A stretch of DNA of 64,000 bases. Source: Melieria omissa. Its lineage: Eukaryota > Arthropoda > Insecta > Diptera > Ulidiidae. The position numbers and the translations under genes are program-made. Below, one piece after another: positions 26,153 to 38,890 of the stretch (its first letter is position 1; every line of letters starts with the position of its first letter). The stretch is taken from NCBI GenBank assembly GCA_963971225.1, contig OZ020267.1, forward strand, positions 150,582,920 to 150,646,919, read 5' to 3'. The notes beneath the pieces were generated by a model. It searched no databases. It was not told the DNA's origin and saw only the letters and a program-made list of their open reading frames with translations.

Positions 26153-26822
26153 TTAAGGTTGCCTCTAGAAAACACAATTAAAACACGATACCTGCTAATT
26201 TTTCGGTATATTTATTCGAAATGTTCTTCTCCTGATTCAATACACTTTTTACATCGATTTATTAGTGATTCAAACGCGTGTTCCCGATCACTTTTTGGAA
26301 TTTCCTCCAATGTCCTCGTCGAAGCCCGTCTGAATGTCATCAAAAAAGCATCCTTTCAACTTAAATTTCAGTTTCGGGAACAAAGCGAAGTAGCACGATG
26401 CCAAATCAGGTGATCACGGCCGATGATTCAACACACAGACCTGATTCCGAGCCAAAAATTTACGAACAATGAGTGCTGTGACTCGGTGCATTATCGTGCA
26501 ACAGAGACCAACTTTCTGGTCGAGTACGAGGGATTCTGGCCATCAAACGCTTCAAAACTTCGAGGTAATATGCGCCAGTGACGGTTTAACCAGTTGGAAC
26601 AAATTCTTTGTGGATAATTTCTTTGCTATCGAAGATTATGAGGATCATTATTTTGATTTTTGATGGAACATTTCGAGTTTTCTTGGCTTGTGGTGAGTTT
26701 TTTGATTTCCATTTCGCACTTTGACGCTTCGTTTCTGGATCATTTTTTAAACACCATGTTTCATCACCCGTAACAATTGTTTTCAGGAAGTTTGGATCAT
26801 TTTCTGCGGCTGCAACCATGTC
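26153..26822 (-). mobile_element. 5'-truncated, degenerate mariner transposon
   Basis: The minus strand reads through the catalytic half of a mariner transposase and ends in a 3' terminus TTAAGGTTGCCTCTAG (plus-strand orientation, from 26153) preceded by TA (26151-26152). No matching inverted repeat is found near 26.8-26.9 kb, and the N-terminal helix-turn-helix region is absent, so the 5' half is lost. It belongs to a different mariner lineage from the copy at 0.8 kb: neither the ends nor the protein motifs match. Confidence 0.88.
26160..26819 (-). pseudogene. mariner transposase remnant with stops and a lost catalytic Asp
   Basis: On the minus strand an open 77-codon piece from 26819 carries ENDPNFLKTIVTGDETW, with the first catalytic Asp at codon 26763-26765. 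Downstream pieces in shifted frames give TVTGAYYLEVLKRLMARI, LLHDNAPSH (second Asp, codon 26493-26495) and SPDLASCYFALFPKL. In the last motif the expected third catalytic Asp is Tyr (codon 26390-26392). At least three in-frame stops and more than one frameshift interrupt the frame. The C-terminal end CKKCIESGEEHFE is recognisable. The copy is inactive and old. Confidence 0.88.
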
Positions 26823-29520
26823 TAATGTGTAATGACCGAATTTTAATAAATATTAAATGTCAACCAAATGTCATGAAATTTCAACAAATCACTGTTCAGT
26901 TGCTGTTAGTTGAAACAATTTTCAATTATTTTCTCTCGATTTCTTGCTTTCATTCTCCAACTGCTAGTCACCAGTTTGCTTCGCTATTTCTAGTTTAGAT
27001 CAAAGTTGGGTTGCTCCAAGCCCTACTTTTCACTAGTCCAGACTCACCAACACAGTCCAACACTCACTTGCTTTCATTTACCATGTAAGCCCATCTTCTA
27101 TCCACTTCTACTCTACGATTCGCAACATTCCAGTGGAAAATGTTAAGTAAACTATCACTGCTTTTGCTCTTTTTTCCCTCGCAATGATTACTGTCTGCAG
27201 TCAACCTATCAGACGTAATCTATTCACAAACCAATCTATGTTCAACTACTCACCCTAACCACTATCAACAAAATACTACAAAAACTCTTGTCCCACAAAA
27301 AGAACTAAATTTTACAACCTCTAGAACAAACCTCGTTTCATTGAAACTTCATTAACCTACTCGATCTATCCCATCAATTTCCAACAATTTCCATTGAAAG
27401 TTTAGGCAAACAACACAACGACCAGCACTTTCAATTTTTATTAACAATCACGGCTAAACATTTTCCATTTATTGAACGTTTTTTTAGGCCAGCGACCAGC
27501 AAATATTTACTGGACGCCATCATGTTAATTTAAATTACTACAACGTCATGTGGCTCATAAAAATGTCAAGCAGTGGACTGCAACAGGATTGCACGTGCAA
27601 TGCCGCAGACTAAAACTAAACAACAAATTAAAGTCTAACATTTTATGACAGCAGCTGAAAGTGTACGAAAGGACTGAAATGCCCGCACACACACACACAT
27701 ACACATGATTTTTAAGCTAAAGAGCCAATAAAAACTTAACTAAGAAACATAAAAATGGCCAAACAACAAATTGTATGGCCTCAAGGACGAGTTGTAAAAA
27801 TGTACAATAAATCATGGCGCAGTGATTGAAAGTGTTCCTTGCATTTCTGAGTAGTGTCGATAAAATAACGATTGATGTGCACATTGAAATGACTGCATGG
27901 TGGCACAATGTGGTAGACCAAAGAAAGAGTCGAAGAAATGAACCAGCATTGTTGAAAATTAAAGCTTAATGGTGATTTGGCGTCTCAAAAACTAAGTGTC
28001 GTATGTGCCATTGCGTGTAGTGGGACATAAGACATTTTTTTTTTCCAGTAGCTAACTTTGAGGCGCCAACAAACTTCAAGCAAACATCAGGTATTGGAAT
28101 AAGAAGTCTTAAGCTAAAATCAAATGCTGCGCATTGAGCAGAACGCAACCATGCAATTCAGGTAGTCAAATACGTTTAGCTTCTTATGCCTTCGTAAGTC
28201 ACTGCTCTGAAGGCAACGCCAAATTTTTGTATTTTCTTTGTGTTCTGCAGTCATTAACTTGCAAAGAAGCATTCTGCGCCAACGTTGCACAACCGTTTGC
28301 CGTACTTGTGCTCAAAAACTTCAGCCATTTCCGATTGCCCAATTCCAGCTAAGCTAAGCTTTAGTGTAGCTAATTTGCATTCGCTGACATTGATAAATTC
28401 GCCAAATGTTGCGCTTTGCTACCAAACGCGGCAAACAAACTACGAAATCAAGTCAAATTAAAAGCAACAATGAATGTGCTATTGCTGCGAAGCAGACAAG
28501 AAAGAGAACTAAGAAAACTATATAAACAAAAGCATTCATTTATGTTGTGCTCAACTGAACTCTAAGTCGTTGCTGCCATAAAGTGTCCTTAACACTATTA
28601 AAAAGTAAATCAAATATATATTTCTGATTAAGTAAAACACTCTTACTCGACGCTGCGACACACCTACCTGATTGTCAGATGCCGTAACGTGCTGCCAAAA
28701 AATGCCAGCTTCTGGCGTCCGCCATTTGTCACGCTAATTGCCACGCAAGGCGGCACTCAGTTGCCGCAAAGTGGCACTAAACCTTTAAGTACACAACTCG
28801 CAACGGCCATACTTGAGTCACACTTGAAAATTCGCTTAAAACGTTACAAGCCTGTCATATGGCTGCCTCTTGATGTCAACGCGCTTTCACCAAACTGCAC
28901 CAAGCAACACTTTAAGCAGCCAAAATAAACAGCAATTTCGAAAATGCCAAAACCGTCTGCGCACATGCAAACTTATACGCGAGCCAAGTAGTAATTCGCA
29001 GAATTTCTGTCGCTGATTTGCAGAACACCCACGAAGCCGTTGACTGCTTTGCATGCTTTTGAAAATATTAAAAATCCATAAGCACGCATTTGTTGCCATC
29101 TCTTTCGCACATCATAAGCATAAATATGAAATTTAATATTTTTTGTGTGTGCAACAACACACAAACTGTTGTGGTTCTTATGTGTATTTGAGCAACGCAA
29201 TCCTATTAAGCATTGAGAATCACATTGGCAAAGGCGTAAAAAATATCAAAAATGCTCAGCAGGCCCAAAGCAATAACCAGTTTATTTATATGCCGAATTT
29301 TCTACATGATGAATGGCGCGACCTGTAATTTTTGGCAATTTTCAGCAAAGTTGTTTGGTTGGCATTAGCTAAGTTAGATGACATTTCACCCCTCCAATCT
29401 CATTAAGAAGACTTAATACTTAAATAGAAACAGCAAATTAAAAACCTAAAAAAACAGAAACATGCGTGTCGAAACGAGAGAACACTAAATCCAAGAAGAC
29501 CAAATAGTGTTTTCGTTGTT
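26823..29520. other. non-coding, no supported gene
   Basis: AT-rich unique DNA with a (CA)n tract near 27685-27706. Frames of 60-79 codons have no recognisable domain. Confidence 0.5.
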
Positions 29521-29914
29521 CATTTTATTTTATTTTAATTTATTTTATTTTATTTTTTGTTATTTTAAATTATTTTATTTTTTGTATTAAATTTTATTTC
29601 ATTTTATTTTATTTTATATTTAATATCTTATATTTTATTTTATTTTATTTTATTTTATTTTTTGTATTCAATTTTATTTCATTTTATTTTATTTTATGTG
29701 TTACATTTTATATTTTATTTTATGTTATTTTGTTTTGTTTTATTTTATTTTATTTTATTTTATTTTATTTTATTTTATTTTATTTTGTGTTATTTAATTT
29801 TTTTATTTTATTTTGTTTTATTTTATTTTATTTTATTTTATTTTATTTTATTTTATTTTATTTTATTTTATTTTATTTTATTTTATTTTATTTTATTTTA
29901 TTTTATTTATTTTA
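29521..29914. repeat. (TTTTA)n pentanucleotide array
   Basis: Nearly 400 bp of TTTTA with variants, and perfect from about 29820 to 29905. It generates artefactual FYFIL-repeat frames in several phases. Confidence 0.95.
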
Positions 29915-30111
29915 AAGTTTTTTCTTATTTTTGATTTGATTAATCATTTAGAATTTGGGTCACCCAAACTTCTCAACCAAATGTTGGAAAAATTTTTCAT
30001 TTTCCAAAAATTTATAAACCTACAAATTTTTAAGAATTTTCGAAATTTTAAAACCCCTTCTAATCTTTCAATTTTTCATTTCCATCACTCAATGGGCGTT
30101 TTGTACTAAAA

Positions 30112-30137
30112 CAAGTTCGTTGCCTCAGTCTTTCGTA
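30112..30137 (+). repeat. isolated copy of the dispersed core motif
   Basis: CAAGTTCGTTGCC followed by TCAGTCTTTCGTAG, about 100 bp before the GC-rich block that starts near 30.2 kb. Confidence 0.65.
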
Positions 30138-30213
30138 GTGTAGTATTTCTCCATGGCAACGCAAATTCACCACACTTCAACACACCATGCGCCAATTGGA
30201 AGCGGACAACTGG

Positions 30214-30221
30214 TGACGTCA
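30214..30221. promoter_or_regulatory. CRE palindrome TGACGTCA
   Basis: A perfect CREB/ATF consensus palindrome at the upstream edge of the GC-rich block with first-exon character. About one such 8-mer is expected by chance in 64 kb; two others occur at 23990 and 43841. Confidence 0.4.
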
Positions 30222-30244
30222 CAGCAGTAAACAAAACAAAACAC

Positions 30245-31500
30245 TTTGCCGGCTACAACAGCTGCTGGCAACAAGAAAAGCAAAACAAACCGGCCAACGC
30301 GGCCACGTGAGACCACAACAACAACAGCAACAACATCAGCCAAACATGTAGCGCCAAAAGCGGCAATTCAGCATTTCCAATTGTCAGTTCGGCCTGACAC
30401 TGGAACACAAAGCAGGCCCAGAGAGCAACGCTCACACACACTCACACTCGCACACAGTCGTCGGTCAACGTCTTCGTTGGCCTTTCGGCTCTTCTGCAAT
30501 TTTGCATTTGGCCACTTTGCGCGCGCGTCGCTGCCACTGCGCCGCTGAATTTTCTTGGCCAAGTCGCGTGGTGGCACCGTCGCGGCTCTCGCTGCTGCAG
30601 CGATCTGGCGCTCTTCTAATGCACTCGTCGGCGCGCTCACGCATCATGTTGCGCTCAATTTGGCGCGCTCTCAGTTGGCCGGCTGTTGGCTGCTGGCTCG
30701 TAGCGTCTTTTGGCCAAGTTATATTGGCCGTGCGCGATGTGCTGCACCTCAGTCTTTCTCCAGACGTCGAGTGAAGTGTTTAGTGCTTAGTTTGGCTCGT
30801 AAGTAGTGCTCGCGATTGTGGACCCTAGTGGCTGAAATAGCTTTTTGGTTAAAGGCTCATTGGACTGCACGCGCCCCCGCCCGCCCCACTACGCCGCGTG
30901 TCGTGCAGCTCGCCTAGTGTTGTCTCTGTTGCGCCCACGTGAGTGCGCAGCGCCCGAACAGTATCTGACGGTCGGTCCGTCGATCGCATCGTCGCTCGTT
31001 GAGTCGTTTTGTCGTTTCGTCGCTTGTTCGCTTGGTCGCGGTCACCGGCAAGTGGCTGGCCGGCCGCAAGTTTGTTGCACGTCGGTGCGAGCGGGCACTG
31101 CAACGCGCCGCCTAGACACCGCGTCCACAGCTGCAGCGCAAAGCAGCGCTGTGTGCGTTGCCGCTGAAGCGAACGCAGACGTTGGCGCCAGCGCCGGCGT
31201 CGACGGCGAAGAAATTCGCGATTCTTCTCGCCACTGGGGCTTGAAGTGCGAACGCAAGAGCATCGTCTGGCATTACGAGTCGTGGTTAATGGTGAGTTCA
31301 GACGTCTTAACGGATTGTTGCAAAATCGCCGAAGCGGTTTTCTATGGCCACAACTGCCAACGCTGAGATTTTGCCGAGTGCTGGCCACAATTGCTAGCGA
31401 ACTGTTGTGCCGTGTGTGTGCGAGCGTTTGCGAGCTGAGCGAAAGAATTTTTGTGAATTTTTGTGTGTTCGGTGGCTGAAAAGAATTTTCACATTTTCAA
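30245..31500 (+). promoter_or_regulatory. GC-rich block, candidate promoter and 5' exon(s)
   Basis: About 1.2 kb stands out from its AT-rich surroundings by GC and CpG content. It holds initiator-like TCAGTT and TCAGTC sequences (near 30673 and 30751) and consensus-like splice donors on the plus strand: CTC|GTAAGTAG at 30799 and ATG|GTGAGTTC at 31292. Frames of about 175 codons are open on both strands, as expected of GC-rich, stop-poor DNA, and show no domain. The best reading is the promoter plus untranslated first exon(s) of a plus-strand gene. No TATA box or initiator with a correctly spaced DPE was found. Confidence 0.45.
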
Positions 31501-32590
31501 CAGTTGGCTTTCGGTTGCCTCAACTAATCGCTTTTTTGTGAGTGAATATTAATGCCAATTAATTAATGCGCTGGATTCGGTAAAACAAGAAAACAAAGCA
31601 AATAATAAGGTGTGCTATGGCTTATAACAAATTAATGAATAATAAAAATTAATAACAAATTTACTGTGAGAGAACGGAAATATAGAGAATTTCCAAGATA
31701 AACTGGATTTTTGGATACTTGTGTGAACAATCTACAGAAACTCAAACACAGCACTGGTGACTGTTTAAAAAGAGTGCAATGAATTTTTAATTTTAACAAT
31801 AATTAAAAAATTCCATAAATAAGTTTGGTGACCATTGAACAAATCTGAGTACAAAAAATATGAACATGTGGCTAAGAGAAACTAAACTTGGATATTGTTG
31901 AAAATTAAAGAACTGTTTTCGGTAAATGCAAACTTTCATGGAACTTAACCAGAAAACATCCGAAAATACTTTTGGTTTGCAAACGCAACGCAAACATGGA
32001 TTTATGTCAAAGCAACGAAACTTGCTTAACACTTAGCCGCACTAACAAAACAAAAGCAAAATTTTATAAAAAAATTTATTCTGGAAAATAAGTATCTCAA
32101 ATAGATTAGCAAACCTGATTTCAGTAAACTTTAATTGTAGTGATTCATTTTATAAAAACTTCTTGACATTAAAGTTCTTGATTTCACACAAATGAATTAA
32201 TCATAAAAATCGAACTTTTTAAAAAATTTGCATTTTGTGTTTTGATTACTGGCCTTTAAACTTTGCATAATTTGCAATGAAAATATTCAAAGTTATTAAT
32301 ATAAATAAAAATATTCAAAAATTATTGTAAAAAAATAACTAAAATACAGAAAAATCACACTTTTAAGTTTCTTAATTTAAATTGTTGAACTTTTATTTAC
32401 ATTAATTGTTTTATTTTAATTTTGTCATAAATTTTTATAATTTTCTTGAGTAAAATATTTTGGAAATAATTCTTCCTTCCAAAATTCTTAATTTTAAAAT
32501 TTTGAATAAAGGAAATAAAATTATTACTTTCAATACTTTTTGAAATTTTTTTTCAAAATATTTTTTTAAGTTTAAAAAATTGTTCTTAAA
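31501..32590. other. very AT-rich non-coding DNA
   Basis: If the 31-kb exon is real this is the start of its intron. No exon or RNA is supported. Confidence 0.5.
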
Positions 32591-33010
32591 ATAATAAAAA
32601 TAATTAAATTTTAATAAAATAAAAAAAGAAGAAGAACACAATTTTTTTTTAAATCGATTGTACAAAAATTTAAATTAAATATTTCTTGAAGAAGAAGAAC
32701 ACACATTTTTTAAATCTTTTCTACAAAAATTTAAATAAAATATTTCTTGACTTAAAATTAAAAAAAAATTATTAAGAAGAAGAACACAATTTTTTTTTAA
32801 TATTTTCTACAAAAATTTAAATTCAATATTTCTTGACTTAAAATTAAAAAAATAATTAAATTTAAATAACATAAAAGGGAGAAGAATAAAAATTTTTTAA
32901 AAATATTTTCTACAAAAATTTAAATTAAATATTTCTTGACTTAAAATTAAAAAAAAATTATTAAAATAAAAAAAAGAATTTTTTTTTAATATTTTCTACA
33001 AAAATTTTAA
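32591..33010. repeat. AT-rich tandem repeat, about 60-100-bp unit, 5 copies
   Basis: Units share GAAGAAGAACACAATTTTTT, then TTCTACAAAAATTTAAAT and ATATTTCTTGACTTAAAATT, starting near 32628, 32689, 32773, 32880 and 32960. The GAAGAAGAACAC part decays in the last two copies. Confidence 0.8.
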
Positions 33011-34700
33011 GTAAATAATAATGTTTAATATTAGACTTCTTAAAAAGTTCTTCAAAAAAAATTTCAAAAATATTACAAAAAGAAAATAAAAGTTTTTAAT
33101 TTTTTAAATTTAAAAACTTAAAAATAAAATAATGGTAATAATTAAAATTTAAAAACATAAAAAAGAAAATATGCATTTTTAATAAAACAAATTTATACAA
33201 AACGGCATTTTAACTTAATTTGTGTTCATTGACGAATTCAAATAATAAAAAAAATATTGCCATCAGCTCTGAGGGTATATCGATATTTTAATTTTTTGTT
33301 AATTTTAAACATTTGAAAAAATTTAAAAATACCTGCTAAAATAGATTCATATAAAATAATAAACGTCAAATATTTTGAATAAATAAATATTTTTCTGTCA
33401 AATGTTTCAACTTAAACAAAATATTACAAAAAACAAATGATTGAAAAGTTTATCATAAAAAAAATGCTATTTTGAAACTTATTGCTTTTGTTTGGTTTTC
33501 AGTCAACGAATAAAAATAATCCAAAAAAAATAACTATTAACTGCTTCTTCTAATCTGCTACAATCAGTCCACAAAAAATGCAGCAAAATCTTCGGCTTTG
33601 CAATTCTGACCAGTGTCGCCAGAAACTAAACCCATTCCAAACTATCACAAAATTAAAACTCCACCGACAACCTTTTCAATATTTTTTTTTATTTTTTAAA
33701 CCATTAAATATTTTTAAAACAAACCAACAAAACACTGCAGTTTTGCCACAACAAACGCATTTCTACAACTACTGCAACTGCAACTGCAACAAAGCCAATT
33801 ACCAAATAGCTGCAACAAAACCAAACTGCAGAAAATCAACAACAAACAACTGCGAATTGTTGCATGCAAATTTTTGTGTAAGTGAACAGCAACTGCGAAC
33901 ATTATTTTGCGCGCTTTTCTGTTGTTGTTGTCTTGCAAAAACATATAAGCAACAATCTGCAGCAGATTATCTGCTCCATGCCAGCCTACCAACCAGACAG
34001 CGAACTGGGATTAAAAATAGTTTTTTGTTGCATTTTTTGCAATTGGTTTTTTTGTTTTTTTCGTTCACTTTATGCTTAACAGCTCAAAATAGGCAAACAT
34101 AATGCAATATTGGCTGCAGCGCTGCCACCGCCACCACCACCACTGGCCGCATATCCGGTTCCATGTAATGGCCACTTGTGCTGCGCCGCACAAGTCTATA
34201 TTTAGCGTTTAATAGAGGCGCACATGCAAAATATGCGCCTGCCCCCATGCGACCTGTGCAATTTCTAAAACAACAACAACAACTGCAGCAGCAGTAGAAG
34301 AAGAACTCCTTTAGCATAGGACAGAACAGCTCGAGCGTAATTTTAGCGCGGAATCTGGCAAATATGCAGTGCGCGTATTCCCTAAGCGCAGCGATACAGT
34401 CGCATCAAATCACTGCACCGTGTGTTGGTGTGCGAGCTGCAATTGCCCCAATAAAAAAAATTTTATTATTAAAGCATCAATTGTTGCGCTGTTGTGTATA
34501 TTGAGCAATTTTGCTGCTGCTCTGGCTGTGCTTTTGTCTGGTGTATGGAGAACTTTCGCTGCCAGTGTGAAGACAAGTCATGTTCGCGATAGGAAGCGTG
34601 AATGTCTGTACAACGATTTTCATGTTCGACCTAATTGCTGGTCGAATGTGTTTTCAAGCCACACTGAAATGTTTGGTTGAAGTAATTAATTAAAAATAAC
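33011..34700. other. AT-rich then CAA-rich non-coding DNA
   Basis: The 174-codon frame at 33578-34102 is a Gln/Asn/Cys-rich product of CAA and TTG tracts, without a domain. A pyrimidine tract ending TTTTCAG near 33501 resembles an acceptor but no exon follows. Confidence 0.5.
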
Positions 34701-35700
34701 ATGCAAGTTTGTTACTTGAGTCTTTCGTATGCAAACTTTTGTATAGAGTTTTTACATTTTCACTGCATGATGTGTGAATTTTGAATGTAGTTTTCTCAGT
34801 AAAAATTGTTGAGTTTGTTGTTTGAGTCTTTTGTTTGGATAATACAATTAAAATAAATGTAATGTCTAAATTTAGTGCCCGAATTTCGGGACTACTGAAA
34901 TGTCTGTGTAAAACTTTATCACATGAAACAAGTCCAAGTTTGTTGCTTAAGTCTTTCGTTTCAATAATTCAAATCAAAGAAATTAATGTTAAATTGCATA
35001 CAAATTTTAAGGCATCTGAGATAACTAAGTGAAGTTATATCATTTAAGACTATTTCAAGTTTGTTGCTTAAGTCTTTTGTTTCACAAGTACAAACGAAAG
35101 GACAGTAATATGAGAGTTTATTAGATTTCTCAGACTACTGGCATGTCTAAGTAAAATTTTATCACTTGGAACTAGATGCCAAGTTTGTTGCTTAAGTCTT
35201 TCATTTGAATAATTTAAATCAAAGAAAATTTATATGAGATTGCAAACAAATTTGAAGACTACTGACATATCTAAGCGGAATTTCATCATTTAAGGGTAGC
35301 TCTCAAGTTTGCTACTTAAGTCTTTTGTTTTACAAGTACAAACCAAAGGACAGTAATATGAGATTATATTCGAATTCTTAGACTACTGACATGTCTAAGT
35401 GAAATTCTAGCGCTTGCAGCTTATGGACAAGTTTGTTGCTTAAGTCTTTTGCTTAAATAATTCGATTTTATTTCTATTAATTCAAGATTGTCCATGCTTT
35501 TAGCACTACTGACATGCCTAATTGCAATTTTATCACTTGAGACTATCCATCAAGTCTGTTACTTAAGTCATTCGTATGCAAAGTCCCACACTCAACTAAG
35601 TGCAGCCCAATTTGCTATGCAATTTTTTTACTCCTATGTCCAATCCGAATCTATCACTTCACATTAGCTTCCAAGTTTGTTTCTAAAGTATATTATTGCA
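34701..35700 (+). repeat. tandem array of the core motif, about 120-bp unit, 9 copies
   Basis: AAGTTTGTTGCTTAAGTCTT followed by TCGTTT (and close variants) recurs near 34706, 34811, 34939, 35058, 35181, 35303, 35429, 35548 and 35671. Between cores two alternating spacer types are visible: one with AATTCAAATCAAAGAAA, the other with CAAGTACAAACGAAAGGACAG and TAATATGAG. The true repeat unit is therefore a dimer of about 240 bp. The core is better conserved than the spacers. Confidence 0.88.
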
Positions 35701-37360
35701 TTCCTCTGGTCTTCCTATGCCTTGAGCAATTCACTGCGAGCATCTTGTGCCCGCCTCATGCCTTATAATAACTCACACCTATTGGTAAATCGAACGCCAA
35801 CACACCACATCAATTTGCGCCTTATTCCTGCTCTAAAGATGCGCAGTGCGGCCGCCTAAACGCAATTGGAGCATAACTAAGGGGGCCACACCAATGGCAA
35901 TGCTCAACTCTCGGCTGCACTGCATGCCGTCACACTTCGCATAAAACAAAAACCAAACCTTTGCACAAAAACCAAAATGATGAATGTGCTTAAGCTGCAG
36001 TAATAAAAACAAAAAACTAAAAGAAAAACGACAACAAATTGATTTTACCGCCGCTTACACCAATAAGATTTATTACCTGCATTGCTGTAAAATAAAGCAA
36101 AACGCTCGAGTACACATCACGCGTAGCCCGTAAAATAGAAGCGCCATAATTTATGACCAACATTTTATAGCCACTGCGGAATTGCAAAGCCGTCGTAAGC
36201 CGCATTAGCATCAAAAACAAAACAATTTTTCTCTTGTACACACACCTCACCCCCTCACTACTCACACCTAATAATAACACTCAACACTCGTCCGCCAGCG
36301 CCACTCTAACCACTTTAATTCTTTCTACTTTACAGCTTTTAACCGCCAGAATCACATCAAACGTGTTCAGCAACTGCTTAAAAAACAGTCCAAGTGTGCA
36401 CTAAAAGTATTTTAAAATAATTTACACAAATTTTTTTATATAATAATTGTGTATCTCAAGCAAAAAATTAAGCAAAAAGAAGAAATTGTTAAAATTTTGT
36501 GCAAATTGCAATTATTGCAAAATAATTTCAAAACAACGGCTACAGCCTTGTTTGCCTATTAACAGCAGCCAAACAAAAGCCAAAAGCAAAGCAACAATAT
36601 TAACAACAACAGCCACTGCCGGCGAAATAACCAAGCAGCCGCCAACAACTCAACTGCCAGCAAGGAATTTTTTCGTGGAGACATGATTATCGACAACATT
36701 TTGGTAAATATACCAGACGCTCATCCATAAAAAATTGCCTAATTAATTCTAATTATAAGTGCTTGAAATAAGCAGCATCTGCAGTTGACCACATATTTAC
36801 AATTGACAGCACACTTGTTGTTGTGTGTGCAAAACTCTTTCGAGTGTGGGTATTGTTCGGAACTCGAAGCACCCGCATCATTCACTAATTAAAGAAAATA
36901 CGCCACATCATTACTTCATGTTTACTTTAGTTTCGTGTACGACTGTGTGTAGAGTTGTGTCGTGTTGCTTTTTGTGTTTGCGTAAATGTTGACTTTAAAT
37001 TAAATTTCAATAATTTGTGCTCAGCACTTCTCCACAGCCACGCCACGCATTCCTCTGCTAGTGAAGTAGAAGCAGACTTTAGTTTGCCTGCTACGAACGC
37101 TGGTAGCCAACAAGTCAATTGCTGCTTTTTTTATATGTTTGCTATCATTTTTTCAACAATTGTGTGTGTTTATTTAAGCAGAACCGTAATGTAGTCGGGT
37201 CGGCCAAGGTTCTTTCTCAAGCCGAAACGCCAAATTGAGGAAGAAGCCAGAGCAGCTGACTGGGCTGTATGAAGCTTTATTGAATAAGAATGTTTAGAAA
37301 ACAATTTATAGGTACCTACACGTTTAATTCATAGCATGTTATTTTTTCCATTGTGTCAAT
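35701..37360. other. non-coding, no supported gene
   Basis: No exon or element recognised. Short CAA-rich and AT-rich segments; frames under 90 codons are without domains. Confidence 0.5.
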
Positions 37361-38890
37361 TCTGTGACAACATTGTCACATATGACATCATTTCATCAAA
37401 CTTTTAAGTATAAACAGCAAATAAATGCTTCTGTGAGACTGTGTTGAATTGTTTACTAAGAGCAAAACAAAGCTACAAATATATATATTTTTTTTCGTTT
37501 TATGACAAAATTCAAAATTCGTTTTATGACAAAAACGTAAACAATTTAACAAAAGCAAAAACAACAACAAAAAGTTAAATCACAAAATTTAAAAAAAAAA
37601 TAATTGATATTCTCACGTACAATATAAAATAAAATACAATATTTGTACTTAAACACAAAATTCTTATTTTTTGTTATATATACATAAAACACAAATTTTG
37701 TGACACTACTGTCACAATTGAGTTGACCGTGCTTCTATCATTTCATTTGTTATACAGCAAAAACAAACATATTAATATGTCTTTGAATTTATTTATTTTT
37801 TCATAGTGCCCCGTTATAAAACTTTAGTTAGTCACAAAAATTTTGTGACATCATTGTCCCAAATTAGGTTATGCGTGAAACTGAAAAACACTAATTAATC
37901 AGAATTTAAAAAACTTTGCGCTATAAAAATTGCTTTTGTTTTTAAATTGTAATAATTATTTGAACTTGTGACACAATATTGTCACAAATAATGAATTTTA
38001 TAAAAACTTATTAACGACGAGTTAAAGTTCCTCGCTTTCAGTTACTATTTCTGACTATTTGTGACTGTCACAAAGTTTGTCACACTGTCACAATTAATAA
38101 AAAAAATTGAACAGAGAGACAATTCAAAATGTTTACTGAATATCTAAAAGTTTCTAATTTTTTTATAACTTTTGACTACAAAATAACCAATTTTGACTAT
38201 CAAAAATTTGTCACAGTGTCACAATTAATAAAAAAAAGGACAGAGAGATAATTCAAAATGTTTATAGAATATCTGAAAGTTTATCGTTTTTTTAACTCGT
38301 GACTGAAAAGTTGCCAATCTTATTTATCACAAAATTTGTCACACTGTCACAATTAATATTAAGCAAAGCAGAAAGAGAGAACGAAAATGTTGGTGAATGC
38401 TTGAGTGTTTCTTGTTTTCAGGTATTACTTGACTATACAAATTTTGTCCCATTGTGACACTTAATAAAAGCATCAAAATTATAAAATTTGTTCACTATTA
38501 AATACGAAATATTAAATTTGTTTTTGAATATGTTAGAAACATTCGCATACATTTTCAAGTTTAATAGTTTTGGTTTGTCACAAAGTTTGTAAAATTGTCT
38601 CAAGGACTCCCAATTGACTCAAGAAGTCAAATTTATACAAACGTTTGTTTTCATATACAAATTGCTTATTCTGAAAATACGAAACATTTTCTTAATGTAT
38701 GAACTGATTCTGGATTTCAGTTATCATTTCTGTATGTAAAAATTACTGATTGTAATTGACACAACGTTTGTCACACTGTCACAAATAATAAAAGAATTAC
38801 ATTTATCAAAATTTTTGTATTTTCTAAAAAAGTAGTAGTAGTTTTCTAAAAAAGTAGAAATTTGTTCCAAGTGTCACAAATTATGGCAAT
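37361..38890. repeat. array of TGTGACA/TGTCACA inverted-repeat motifs, about 11 copies
   Basis: Imperfect palindromes recur every 110-150 bp: TGTGACAACATTGTCACA (37363-37380), TTGTGACACTACTGTCACAA (37698-37717), then near 37845, 37968, 38060, 38205, 38332, 38445, 38573, 38758 and 38868. Several are followed by TTAATAAAA. Spacers between arms vary from 1 to 6 bp while the arms are kept. From about 38040 the flanks also repeat (GACAGAGAGA, TTCAAAATGTTTA, GAATATCTRAAAGTTT), showing tandem origin. Confidence 0.82.

Noticed and set aside
29662..30109. Open frames of FYFIL-type repeats of 60-98 codons
   Set aside because: They are translations of (TTTTA)n in different phases, as is the similar frame at 53403-53636.
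30845..31388. Frames of 173 (+) and 179 (-) codons in the GC-rich block
   Set aside because: GC-rich DNA lacks stops by chance on both strands; no motif, and splice donors fit untranslated exons better.
33578..34102. 174-codon plus-strand frame rich in Gln, Asn and Cys
   Set aside because: Product of CAA/TGC repeats typical of fly non-coding DNA.
38410..38430. Recursive splice site (TTGTTTTCAG followed by GTATTA)
   Set aside because: The donor half lacks the GTAAG consensus and the sequence lies inside a tandem array; no better ratchet site was found in the window.
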